Assembly: GCF_008635795.1 (NCBI RefSeq)
Contig: NZ_VWRQ01000003.1
Location: forward strand, 357,584-421,583
Origin: Paenibacillus tepidiphilus
GTDB taxonomy: Bacteria > Bacillota > Bacilli > Paenibacillales > Paenibacillaceae
DNA: 64,000 nt
Direction of reading: 5' to 3'
The notes beneath the pieces were generated by a model that saw only the letters and a list, made by a program, of their open reading frames with translations, searched no databases and was not told the origin of the DNA. The translations under genes and the position numbers were made by a program. Shown in pieces: positions 38,267 to 45,429 of this stretch; the stretch's first letter is position 1, and the number at the start of each line of letters is the position of its first letter.

Positions 38267-38369
38267 AGTTAATTTTCCCTCCATTGATGAATTTGCGAAA
38301 TCTAGAAAGTGTATTGTGACAGGATAAACCTGCTTGCAGCACAGTTATACTTTATATCACATTATAATA

Positions 38370-38398
38370 ATTATAAAGTAGAATGAACTGATTATCAA
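38370..38398 (-). promoter_or_regulatory. Promoter of sufCDSUB with a possible Fur site
   Basis: Minus-strand TTGATA (plus 38393-38398) and TATAAT (plus 38370-38375) are 17 bases apart. The sequence spanning the -35 on that strand, GAGAATCATTGATAATCAG, resembles the GATAAT-type Fur box, so iron control is plausible but unproven. Confidence 0.6.
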
Positions 38399-38644
38399 TG
38401 ATTCTCACTAATTTTATTACAAAGCATACGTTTTTACAAACATCTATTTTCAATTTTCAACCAGCCGCATCCATGCCTTTCCTGGGCTTTCAGCATTTTC
38501 CGCTGCCGAAGCTGCCGGAGTCCCCCAACTAGCCTTTGCAGAGTACCACACCCGTATCAGGGTTCCACAAATCGTAGCGGGGCATCCCGAAGCGTCTTTA
38601 TAAAAACAGGTCAGCCGGAATACTCCGGCTGACCTGTAGACAAG

Positions 38645-38675
38645 AAATAAAGCCTCCCGCAGGAGAGGCTTTATG
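38645..38675 (-). terminator. Terminator of dps
   Basis: AAAGCCTC/GAGGCTTT with a short loop is followed on the minus strand by ATTTCTTG, about 20 bases after the dps stop. Confidence 0.75.
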
Positions 38676-38690
38676 CATGATTTCAGCAGC

Positions 38691-39155
38691 TTATTGGCCA
38701 AGGAAAGAGCGCAGCATCCACTGTGTCTTTTCAAAATCGGTACGGATTTTGATAAACAGGTCTGCCGTAGGCTGATCGCTGAGACCTTCCGCCAGCTCAA
38801 TGCCCTCAGTCAGCTCTTCGCCTACCGTTGCGAAGTCCTCGATCAGCGCCTGCACCATACCGCGGGCGTCTTCCTTGCCGGAAGCCTCCTGAATCGAAGA
38901 AATTTCCAGATATTCCTTCATCGTTGCGGCCGGGGCCCCTTTAATGCTAAGCAGGCGCTCGGCAACCTCGTCCATTTTCAGGGTAACGTCGTTATAGATT
39001 TCCTCGAACTTCTCATGCAGCGAGAAGAACTGTTCTCCCTTGACGTACCAATGATAATTATGAATTTTGACGTATAAGACATTCAGGTTCGCCACTTGAC
39101 GGTTAAGTACTTGTTCCAGTGTTGCAGAGTCCACTTTGTTCGATGCTTTAGCCAT
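38691..39155 (-). CDS. dps: Dps/MrgA-type ferritin-like DNA protection protein
   Basis: A 154-residue mini-ferritin that oxidises and stores iron and may coat DNA. The intersubunit ferroxidase ligands are visible: His35 in HNYHWYVKG, His47 in FSLHEKFEE and Asp62 in TLKMDEVAERLL. The length is normal. AAGGAAGGGATATTGCA precedes the ATG. Its position next to suf fits shared iron or oxidative-stress physiology; members of this family are often PerR-controlled, but I did not find a clear PerR box. Confidence 0.93.
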   Translation of the reverse strand: MAKASNKVDSATLEQVLNRQVANLNVLYVKIHNYHWYVKGEQFFSLHEKFEEIYNDVTLKMDEVAERLLSIKGAPAATMKEYLEISSIQEASGKEDARGMVQALIEDFATVGEELTEGIELAEGLSDQPTADLFIKIRTDFEKTQWMLRSFLGQ

Positions 39156-39473
39156 TGCAATATCCCTTCCTTATCCTTAAATTTGCCGGCTGCTTATCCG
39201 GTGTCCGGCCTCGCCGTTGTCTATATTCCATTTACCCTTGGCCCCGCGGGTCGAAACAATTTCCGGCCCCCGGAGGCACGGCTGCCCCATGCGGTATAGC
39301 TTGCGGCATTCCTGCCTTCATTATACTCGCCTGCGGCTGCAGCAGGCCAGCAGCCGGTTCAGCTATTTTGCGAGTTCTGCTGCTTAATCAAAAAAAGAAA
39401 CCCGCCGGCAGGCCGGTCGGGTCTCTCCGCGAAGATCTGCCAATGTCCATATGGACGCGGGCGGATCTGCATT
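39156..39473. other. Gene-free stretch upstream of dps
   Basis: Apart from the yunC terminator (39396-39425) and an unidentified dps promoter, this 318-base region shows nothing I can name. Confidence 0.5.
39396..39425 (-). terminator. Terminator of the YunC-like gene
   Basis: ACCCGCCGG pairs imperfectly with CCGGTCGGGT and is followed on the minus strand by TTTCTTTTTTTG. Confidence 0.8.
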
Positions 39474-39776
39474 CTACAGCATACGGAGCAGCGCTTCCGC
39501 GCCGCTCATTCCCGGCACAATCCCCAGCTTCTCCGCCTCGGCGGTAACCGACTCCAGCGGCGCCTCCAGCAGCTGCTGCAGGGTCCTTACGCCTACCGCC
39601 CGTCCGGCAATAATGCCGCGGTCGGCAAGCCTCGTGTTCAAGAGGCCGACATCCAGTGCTCCGCACATAATATATCCGCGGCTGGTGCTGATGCTGAGCA
39701 ACGTCGTCTTGGGAAGTTTGACCTCCACGCCAACCAGAGTATGATCGCCTACCTGAACAGGCTCCAATGTAACCAA
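39474..39776 (-). CDS. yunC: DUF1805 family protein, YunC type
   Basis: A 100-residue protein of the YunC family, whose biochemical role is unknown. The conserved body is present: VGVEVKLPKTTLLSISTSRG, YIMCGALDVGLLNTRLADR and GIIAGRAVGVRTLQQLLEAPL. AAAAGGAGGAGCTGAC precedes the start. In Bacillus yunC and yunD are neighbours; here the YunD-like gene is about 15 kb away. Monocistronic with its own terminator. Confidence 0.88.
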   Translation of the reverse strand: MVTLEPVQVGDHTLVGVEVKLPKTTLLSISTSRGYIMCGALDVGLLNTRLADRGIIAGRAVGVRTLQQLLEAPLESVTAEAEKLGIVPGMSGAEALLRML

Positions 39777-39968
39777 TGTCAGCTCCTCCTTTTAGCATAA
39801 TCACAAAGTATGTGTATGCGTCCATTGGAATCGGCGTGTGGACGAATGGAGCCAATTTCCTGGGGACAATGTCCTAAGTTCTTCCCTTTCGGGTATATGC
39901 TAAAACTTAAAATAATGATATAGTTTATTTACTTTATGAATCGTGTTTACGATGAAGCTGGGGGAGCC

Positions 39969-40475
39969 ATGGACAAGAAATTACATCATACAGACGGCAA
40001 TTATTTATTTAATGTCGACATCCTGGTCAATGCCCGTACCAACCCGCTTGCGCTGCAGTATCTGCTTGAGATGTTGAACAGCAATGAGAAAATCACTGAC
40101 TTCAACATTAACTCGGGACTCGAGCTGGGGAGGACGATCGACCATCTTCTGCGCTCGGCCAAGATTGCCCTGAAACAAGAAGCTGCAGCTCCCGAAGCCA
40201 TCAGGCTGCCAGTGAAGCAAGCGGAGAAACGGCAACAGCCGCCGGCTGCATCCAAGCCTCCAGTTGAAGGGCCGCTTGATGTGTATAATACCATCAGGCA
40301 ATACATCCAGAACAAGCAGCTTGTACGCCTCAGAACCAATCAGAGGGGCAAGCAATCCTCCATGCCCTGCCGCATTCTGAACTTCGACGAAGCCGCTAAT
40401 ACGATCAGCGTCTACCATGTGGACGAGAAGCAGGTATATACGTTTCATCTTAATGAAATCGATGAGTTTATGTAG
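39969..40475 (+). CDS. Hypothetical protein
   Basis: A 168-residue soluble protein not recognised. The N-terminal half (to about 70) looks helical (LLEMLNSNEKITDFNINSGLELGRTIDHLLRSAKIALK). A proline/alanine/lysine-rich linker follows (about 85-105). The C-terminal 60 residues look like a small beta barrel (VRLRTNQRGKQSSMPCRILNFDEAANTISVYHVDEKQVYTFHLNEID), reminiscent of SH3-like or WYL-like modules. The start is the ATG at 39969 behind GGGGGAGCC; an upstream start at 39936 is possible. Confidence 0.6.
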   Translation: MDKKLHHTDGNYLFNVDILVNARTNPLALQYLLEMLNSNEKITDFNINSGLELGRTIDHLLRSAKIALKQEAAAPEAIRLPVKQAEKRQQPPAASKPPVEGPLDVYNTIRQYIQNKQLVRLRTNQRGKQSSMPCRILNFDEAANTISVYHVDEKQVYTFHLNEIDEFM

Positions 40476-40498
40476 CCGTTTTCTTGTCAAAAAACCGA

Positions 40499-40550
40499 CA
40501 AAGCACCCCTCCCGCCCAATAGCATGCGGAAGCGGTGCTTGTTTTCTTTG
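40499..40550 (+). terminator. Bidirectional terminator
   Basis: AAGCACC/GGTGCTT with inner CCGC/GCGG is followed by GTTTTCTTT on the plus strand and preceded by ACAAAG, which gives CTTTGT on the other strand. It separates two converging genes. Confidence 0.7.
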
Positions 40551-40931
40551 TCAGGACTTGCCCCGGCTAAGCGCCTCCGAGGCCAGACAGATCCAGCCGG
40601 CGATGAAGCTCACGCCTCCCAGGGGCGTAATGGCACCCAGAATTTTGATTCCGCTGATGCTCAGCACGTACAGGCTGCCGGAGAAGAGAATAATCCCCAG
40701 AATGAGCAGCCGTCCGGCCCAGAGCAGCCGCCTGCTCTCCCCCCACGCTCCTGCCGTTAGCGCGATCAGAATAAGGCCCAGCGCATGGATCATGTGATAA
40801 TGGACGCCAGTCTCATACACCTGCATATAATGCTCGCTGATCCGCTCTTCCAGCAAATGTGCACCGAAGGCACCGATTGCCACCGACAGCATGGCAAGCA
40901 GCGCTCCCCAGGCCGTCAATCTTCGCTGCAT
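40551..40931 (-). CDS. ywdK: DUF423 family small membrane protein, YwdK type
   Basis: A 126-residue protein with four hydrophobic helices, matching DUF423: AWGALLAMLSVAIGAFGAHL, YHMIHALGLILIAL, and the end ILGAITPLGGVSFIAGW. The family is widespread and uncharacterised. I choose the ATG at 40931, 11 bases after GAAGGAG; the GTG at 40943 overlaps the ribosome site. Confidence 0.88.
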   Translation of the reverse strand: MQRRLTAWGALLAMLSVAIGAFGAHLLEERISEHYMQVYETGVHYHMIHALGLILIALTAGAWGESRRLLWAGRLLILGIILFSGSLYVLSISGIKILGAITPLGGVSFIAGWICLASEALSRGKS

Positions 40932-41109
40932 GGATAGATCCACTCCTTCATCGATTATAGGCTTCTCCTATATTAACGTATTCCGGCCAGACAAAGCCAG
41001 CGGCTGGGGGGAGGATGATTTTTCGGCCGGGGGCTTGCAATTGCCGTCATCTTGTGAAAAAGTGGAATCAGCAGCAACAGTATATTACTAAAAGCAAGGA
41101 GTGCCGCCT

Positions 41110-41574
41110 ATGGACAATCATCCGCCGCCTAAACCGCCCGATTCCGCTTTCCAGCCGGAACACCCCATGCCCGGATACTACGCGGAGCAGCCGCAAGAGA
41201 CACCTTACGAATACCGGCAGAGCAAGCAAGACATGAAGCATTCCGGCCCGGGAATCGCTTCCTTCGTTATCTCGATGGTAACGCTCATCGGATACATTGT
41301 TACTTTGCTTTATGCCGGCGTGCAAGCTACAACTATACTGGAGTCGAGCAGCGGTCCCATTGCCAGCTCCTCCGAGGTTATTATGCTGCTCGGAGTGTCT
41401 GTCCTGGTGCTGCTCGCCCTCAACATTATCGGGGGCATCGTCGGCATTATCGGCCTGACACTCCGGGGCCGGCGCAAAGTATTTGCCGTGCTGGGCACCG
41501 TCTTCAACGCCTTGTTCGTGCTGCTGTTCATGCTGATGGTCAGCGCCGTGCTGGTGAACGCAGGAGCTTCCTGA
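41110..41574 (+). CDS. Hypothetical membrane protein with a proline-rich N-terminus
   Basis: A 154-residue protein. Residues 1-45 are hydrophilic and rich in proline, tyrosine and glutamine (MDNHPPPKPPDSAFQPE, then GYYAEQPQETPYEYRQ). They precede three hydrophobic segments, the last two joined by LTLRGRRK. The layout is like DUF4190/DUF4064 proteins, small membrane proteins with a proline-rich cytoplasmic tail, but the match is only in style. The ATG at 41110 follows AAGGAG at eight bases. Function unknown. Confidence 0.65.
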   Translation: MDNHPPPKPPDSAFQPEHPMPGYYAEQPQETPYEYRQSKQDMKHSGPGIASFVISMVTLIGYIVTLLYAGVQATTILESSSGPIASSSEVIMLLGVSVLVLLALNIIGGIVGIIGLTLRGRRKVFAVLGTVFNALFVLLFMLMVSAVLVNAGAS

Positions 41575-41600
41575 CCGTTCTTGCCCGGCACACGGAGAGA

Positions 41601-41655
41601 GAACCCCGCAAAGTGCGGAGCGGCCGGGAAGCCGTCTCCCGCTTTGCGGGGTTCT
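41601..41655 (+). terminator. Bidirectional terminator
   Basis: GAACCCCGCAAAG pairs with CTTTGCGGGGTTC around a GC-rich loop that itself folds. It separates the converging membrane-protein and lipoprotein genes. Its left arm resembles the leader repeats near 45200. Confidence 0.8.
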
Positions 41656-41672
41656 GTTATCCGGTATTCGGC

Positions 41673-42575
41673 TTATTGGTCGATCATAGAGTCAAGCGAA
41701 GCATAGACATGCGGGCCGAAGCCTTCGGAAGCTTCGCGCTGCGGGATATTCAGCTTGATGATGTAGCCTTGGCCGTCTATCTCCTTGACGATATACTGCC
41801 GGGTCAGGCCGGTCTTCATGGCGCTCAGATATAGCCGCAGGCTGCTCATCCGCTTGTCCCGCTCACTCTGGCTGAGTGCACTGACCTTGCCGACGGCGGA
41901 CAGCTCGGCCCGTCCTTCTTCTTCCAGGGCGTCCAGATTGAAATCGGAGGGCAGCTTGGTAATTTCGGCGTAATACTCCGGATCGACCTTCATGGACAAC
42001 CGGTTGGCCGCCGCATCGAAATCAAAGATGTCAAACACGTACAGAGCGTAACCGTCGCCTTGTGCCAGGGCTGCCGTCTTCTCCTCCTCCATCCCTTCAA
42101 GCGTCAGCTTGAACGTCTTCGTCCCGGGCAGCGCTGCAACCCCGCCGGCATCTTCACCGGCTTTGACCAGTTTGGACAACACCCGCTGAACGACGCTTTC
42201 ATCGCCCTCCACGGCTTTCTCTACATATTCAAACTCCACTTGATCATCCATTTCAAGACCCTCGGGAGCATTCTCCATTCCGGCGCCCAGCTCAAAGGCT
42301 GTCGGTCCGGCTTCTGTCTCGATCTCCACGGAATGATTGTCAATTTGGCCCACATATATCCCGGTGTCATGGATGACCTCCGACTCCGCTTCTGGAGACG
42401 GGCTGGGCGAGAGTGCCGGGCTCGGTGTAGCGGCCGGACTCGAAGCCGGGGCCGGAGAAGCCGGGTCCACCGTTTCTGAGGGAGCCTGCGCACCGGAGTT
42501 GCCGGTGCAGGCGGTAAGAGCCAGCGTTAAGACCAGAGCCGCGGAGATGGCCGGCAGTGAACGTTTGTGCTTCAT
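41673..42575 (-). CDS. Predicted lipoprotein with a proline/serine-rich linker
   Basis: A 300-residue protein with a lipoprotein signal (MKHKRSLPAISAALVLTLAL, lipobox LTAC, lipidated cysteine about residue 22). Next comes a low-complexity stretch of Pro, Ser and Ala (about 30-65), probably a wall-spanning linker. The remaining 230 residues carry no domain that I recognise. The pattern GIYVGQIDNHSVEIE...VEFEYVE early on and YIVKEIDGQGYIIKLNIP at the end suggests beta structure. The start ATG follows GAGGAGGCAATCATC. Function unknown. Confidence 0.75.
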   Translation of the reverse strand: MKHKRSLPAISAALVLTLALTACTGNSGAQAPSETVDPASPAPASSPAATPSPALSPSPSPEAESEVIHDTGIYVGQIDNHSVEIETEAGPTAFELGAGMENAPEGLEMDDQVEFEYVEKAVEGDESVVQRVLSKLVKAGEDAGGVAALPGTKTFKLTLEGMEEEKTAALAQGDGYALYVFDIFDFDAAANRLSMKVDPEYYAEITKLPSDFNLDALEEEGRAELSAVGKVSALSQSERDKRMSSLRLYLSAMKTGLTRQYIVKEIDGQGYIIKLNIPQREASEGFGPHVYASLDSMIDQ

Positions 42576-42697
42576 GATGATTGCCTCCTCTTGTATTCGC
42601 GTAATGGCTGGGATGTGCTTACCCTTATAACGTTTAACCCGTATTAAGGGTTGCATAAACTTGGCCAGACTCTGCTGCCGGGCGCTCCCGCTGACCC

Positions 42698-44290
42698 TTA
42701 TCCTGCGGTATAAGCCACTCTTCCATTAACTACCGTCATCCTTGCCTTTACTTCGAGCAGCGCTTCAGGATCTGCAGAGATATCGCGGTCAATTACCGTA
42801 AAGTCCGCCCACCGGCCGGGCTGTATACCGCCCCGCACCGCTGCTTCGCCGGCGGCTGCGGCACTGCCGGCAGTAAAGATCGCCAGCGACTCGCCGAGAC
42901 TCAGCTTCTCCTCCGGCAGATACCCGGCATGCGTCTCGCCCGGCTTGCGCCGGGTTATGGCGGCATGCAGGCCCAGGAAGGGACTCAGCGGCTCAATCGG
43001 CGCGTCGCTGCCGCCGGCGCAGACAATGCCCGCCTGCAGCAGCTTCTTCCAGGCGTACAGAACCTCCGTACGCTCCGGCCCTACCCGCTCCAGCACCCAC
43101 GGGAAGTCGCTGGCAACGAAGCGCGGCTGGATGTCGGCGATCAGCGGAAGCCGCTGCATCTGCTCTACCAGAGTGCGGCTCAGCACCTGCGCGTGAATGA
43201 AGCGGTCCGGTAGTCCCGCAGCCGTCGGCAGCGGATGCCGGGCCATAGCCGTGAGCGTCATACGGGCCGCCGCATCCCCGATGGCATGCACCGCGACCGG
43301 GAAGCCGAGCCGGCGGGCTGCGGCGACGATGCTGTCCAGCTGCTCCTGCGGATGGATGGCGATGCCCCTTGTCCCGGGAGCGTCGCTGTATGGCGCTTCG
43401 AGGAGCGCCGTCCGCCCGCCGATCGCCCCGTCGGCGAACAGCTTGACCGCTCCGAGCCGCAGCCACTCGTCGCCTTGCCCGGCGCTAAGTCCCAGCGCCT
43501 CCACCTCCTGCAGGAACTCATAATACAGCAGCTGGTGGGTGCGGAAGCACAATCCCTCCTCGCGCAGCTCCCGGTGAATCCGCAGCATCGTTTCCACGCT
43601 GCCCAGGAGACGCAAGTCCTCCGTATGGACCGCAGTCAGGCCTAGCGACAACGCATCCAGGATGCCCCGGCGGACCGCCTTCTTCTTGGCGGCATAATCC
43701 GGCTCGGGCTGAACCGCCTGAAACGGTGCCGCCGCATCCTCATAGATCCAGCCGTTCAGCTTGCCCGCAGAATCGCGGCCATATGCACCGGAGGCAGAGT
43801 CCGGCGTTGTTTCACTCACGCCGGCCCGCCGGAACGCCTCGCTATTGCCCAGGTAGGCATGGAAGCAGGTCCGGGTCAGAAAGACCGGATGCCGGTCCGT
43901 GACCTCATCCAGCTCAGACATCGACGGTGCAAGCTTCGGAGCGAACTCATTCTCATTCCAGTTCAGGCCGAGAATCCACTCTCCCGTCGGCGTGACGGCC
44001 GCGCGCTGCGCAACCGCGCGCAGCATCTCCTCCTTGGAAGCCATGCCGCTGAAATCGAGCATGTCCAGCTTCATTCCGTGCATGCCCAGATGCACATGCG
44101 CATCGGTCAGGCCGGGAAGCACGTGAGCGCCCTCCCAGTCTACGTGCTCAACGTCTTTGCCGCCAACCTGCAGGGCAAGGTCCTTGCCGCTGCCCACGGC
44201 CGTGATTACTCCAGCTTCTACATACACGGCATCGGATTCCGGATGACCGCTGAGGGACAGGTTGCCATTCGTGAACAAGGTTGCTTTCAA
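42698..44290 (-). CDS. Amidohydrolase family protein, YtcJ type
   Basis: A metal-dependent hydrolase of 530 residues (Amidohydro_3). The first metal motif is LTDAHVHLGMHG, followed by WILGLNWNENEF, the YtcJ-style EDLRLLGSVE region, LFADGAIGGRTALL, AVHAIGDAA and GGSDAPIEPLSP with the late aspartate. A composite domain at both ends closes the barrel. YtcJ-like proteins act on N-acyl or related bonds, with physiological substrates mostly unknown. The start is a TTG at 44290, ten bases after AAGGAG. A much longer open frame to 44746 overlaps the divergent methyltransferase and is rejected. Confidence 0.88.
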   Translation of the reverse strand: MKATLFTNGNLSLSGHPESDAVYVEAGVITAVGSGKDLALQVGGKDVEHVDWEGAHVLPGLTDAHVHLGMHGMKLDMLDFSGMASKEEMLRAVAQRAAVTPTGEWILGLNWNENEFAPKLAPSMSELDEVTDRHPVFLTRTCFHAYLGNSEAFRRAGVSETTPDSASGAYGRDSAGKLNGWIYEDAAAPFQAVQPEPDYAAKKKAVRRGILDALSLGLTAVHTEDLRLLGSVETMLRIHRELREEGLCFRTHQLLYYEFLQEVEALGLSAGQGDEWLRLGAVKLFADGAIGGRTALLEAPYSDAPGTRGIAIHPQEQLDSIVAAARRLGFPVAVHAIGDAAARMTLTAMARHPLPTAAGLPDRFIHAQVLSRTLVEQMQRLPLIADIQPRFVASDFPWVLERVGPERTEVLYAWKKLLQAGIVCAGGSDAPIEPLSPFLGLHAAITRRKPGETHAGYLPEEKLSLGESLAIFTAGSAAAAGEAAVRGGIQPGRWADFTVIDRDISADPEALLEVKARMTVVNGRVAYTAG

Positions 44291-44434
44291 TTGCTCCACT
44301 CTCCTTTTTATATCGTTATATATACTTTGCCTGCGATTCCGGAGGGGGCTTAGGCAAGAGCCGGAAGCAGGCCGGGGCGGGATTAATACAATGATGATGA
44401 GCCTGATTACAGCCTTCGCGAAGGAGTGATTTCC

Positions 44435-45070
44435 GTGAGAATCGATATCGGCTGCGGTTCCGCCAAAGAAACCGGTTATCTGGGAATCGACCGCATTGCC
44501 TATCCCGGCGTGGATATCGTCTGTGATATTAATGAGGAAATCCCGCTGCCGGACAATACCGCCGAATTTGTTATGGCCAGCCGTGTGCTGCCTTACGTAC
44601 GCAATTTGTTTGCCGTAATGAAAGAAATATACCGCATCAGTGCCCATAAAGCCGTTGTATGCATTCTTGCGCCATACGCCCACAGCTTCCCCCATGTCTC
44701 CAATCCCTTGTTTAGGCAAAAATTCGATGAATACACGCCGCGGCATCTCACCGCCCAGTTCTTCCAGCCTTCCCTAGGTATGCCGTCTCCGGCCGTTCCC
44801 GACTACCCTTCGCCCGCTCCTCCCTTCGATTACAGGCTGCTGCGCATGGAGGTGTTCTATCAGTATCCGTTCAACGACACGCTGTACGAAGCGGAGGAGC
44901 TGGAGGTTCTGCGCACGCTGCAGTCCAATGTGGTGCATGAAATTATGTATCATTTTGCCGTAATCAAACAAGAAATCTCTCTGGAAGAGCTGGAGGCCAT
45001 GAGCCGCAAAGCCTACCCGGAGCCCCGGGTTCTGCGCTACAGACGCCTGCCCGGAGAGAACGGCAGATAA
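44435..45070 (+). CDS. SAM-dependent methyltransferase-like protein
   Basis: A 211-residue protein with an N-terminal Rossmann start unusually close to the first residue: RIDIGCGSAKETGYLGIDR is motif I with the acidic second strand, then VDIVCDINEEIPLPDNTAEFVMASRVLPYV as motifs II-III. The C-terminal half (about 110-211) is less conserved. The pattern fits small class I methyltransferases; the substrate is unknown. The start GTG at 44435 is set by AAGGAG eight bases upstream. The terminator that follows overlaps the stop codon. Confidence 0.75.
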   Translation: MRIDIGCGSAKETGYLGIDRIAYPGVDIVCDINEEIPLPDNTAEFVMASRVLPYVRNLFAVMKEIYRISAHKAVVCILAPYAHSFPHVSNPLFRQKFDEYTPRHLTAQFFQPSLGMPSPAVPDYPSPAPPFDYRLLRMEVFYQYPFNDTLYEAEELEVLRTLQSNVVHEIMYHFAVIKQEISLEELEAMSRKAYPEPRVLRYRRLPGENGR

Positions 45071-45090
45071 GCTGCTGTTCTCTTTTTTTG
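45056..45090 (+). terminator. Terminator overlapping the methyltransferase stop codon
   Basis: GAGAACGGCAG pairs with CTGCTGTTCTC (one wobble) around a five-base loop that contains the TAA stop, followed by TTTTTTT. Confidence 0.9.
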
Positions 45091-45429
45091 TGTGCTGCGG
45101 GGTCCGGCTTCGCGGTAAATCATATATTTCAGGAAAAAATGCACTGGGACATACAAATCCGTACATCCCCCTTCATAGGCTAATATAGCACAAAACAATC
45201 CCCGCAAAGCGGAGCTTTCACAGAATGCCGGTTCAGATTATTTGCGGGGACCCCGGCAAGATAACCCGAAAAAGGCGGAGCCGTTACTGCATGCGGATTC
45301 AGGTGCTTTGCAAAGTCCCTGGTGTATGCCTCCTGTAAAATCCGAGAGGCGGACGCCGGTTTGGGCTGGGGGCGGTCTGCTTTCAGGTACGTGCGGGACT
45401 TCTTGCAGGACAACACTCATCAGAAGGAG
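45091..45429. other. Long leader of the DUF11 giant gene
   Basis: This stretch has no gene of its own. It contains CATAGGCTA at 45174-45182, an exact match to the sigma-K type -10 pattern CATANNNTA but without a well-spaced -35, then imperfect tandem repeats at about 45200-45400, and finally the very strong ribosome site AAGGAGGTGA at 45424-45433. Confidence 0.5.
45200..45400 (+). repeat. Imperfect tandem repeats of about 65 bases in the leader
   Basis: Two units starting near 45200 and 45265 align along their length. They share in order AAAG(G)CGGAGC, a T-A-C/ATGC core, TTCAG, TTTGC and a CCC-GG end. A weaker third unit starts near 45341 (GAGGCGGACGCCG ... TTTCAGGT ... TGCGGGAC). Unit 1 can fold as CCCCGCAAA/TTTGCGGGG and unit 2 has CTTTGCAAAG. 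No known RNA family fits. Confidence 0.5.

Larger units (their letters stand above)
38267..38690. other. Gene-free stretch between sufC and dps
   Basis: I see no gene here. It contains the suf promoter (38370-38398), a perfect inverted repeat GGTCAGCCGGA/TCCGGCTGACC at 38609-38634 of unknown role, and the dps terminator at 38645-38675. Minus-strand frames across 38450-38660 have no ribosome site or recognisable product. Confidence 0.55.

Noticed and set aside
38450..38800. A 116-codon minus-strand frame between sufC and dps
   Set aside because: It overlaps the end of dps in the same direction, out of frame, contains the dps terminator, and resembles no protein.
44291..44746. A 152-codon upstream extension of the amidohydrolase
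   Set aside because: It would overlap the divergent methyltransferase gene. The TTG at 44290 with AAGGAG gives a normal N-terminus.
45150..45185. Complete sigma-K promoter for the DUF11 gene
   Set aside because: The -10 matches CATANNNTA, but the nearest AC for the -35 is about 19 bases away, longer than usual. Kept only as a hint.
45195..45405. Cyclic di-GMP or other known riboswitch upstream of the DUF11 gene
   Set aside because: The conserved core sequences of the classes I know are not present. Only the tandem similarity is supported.
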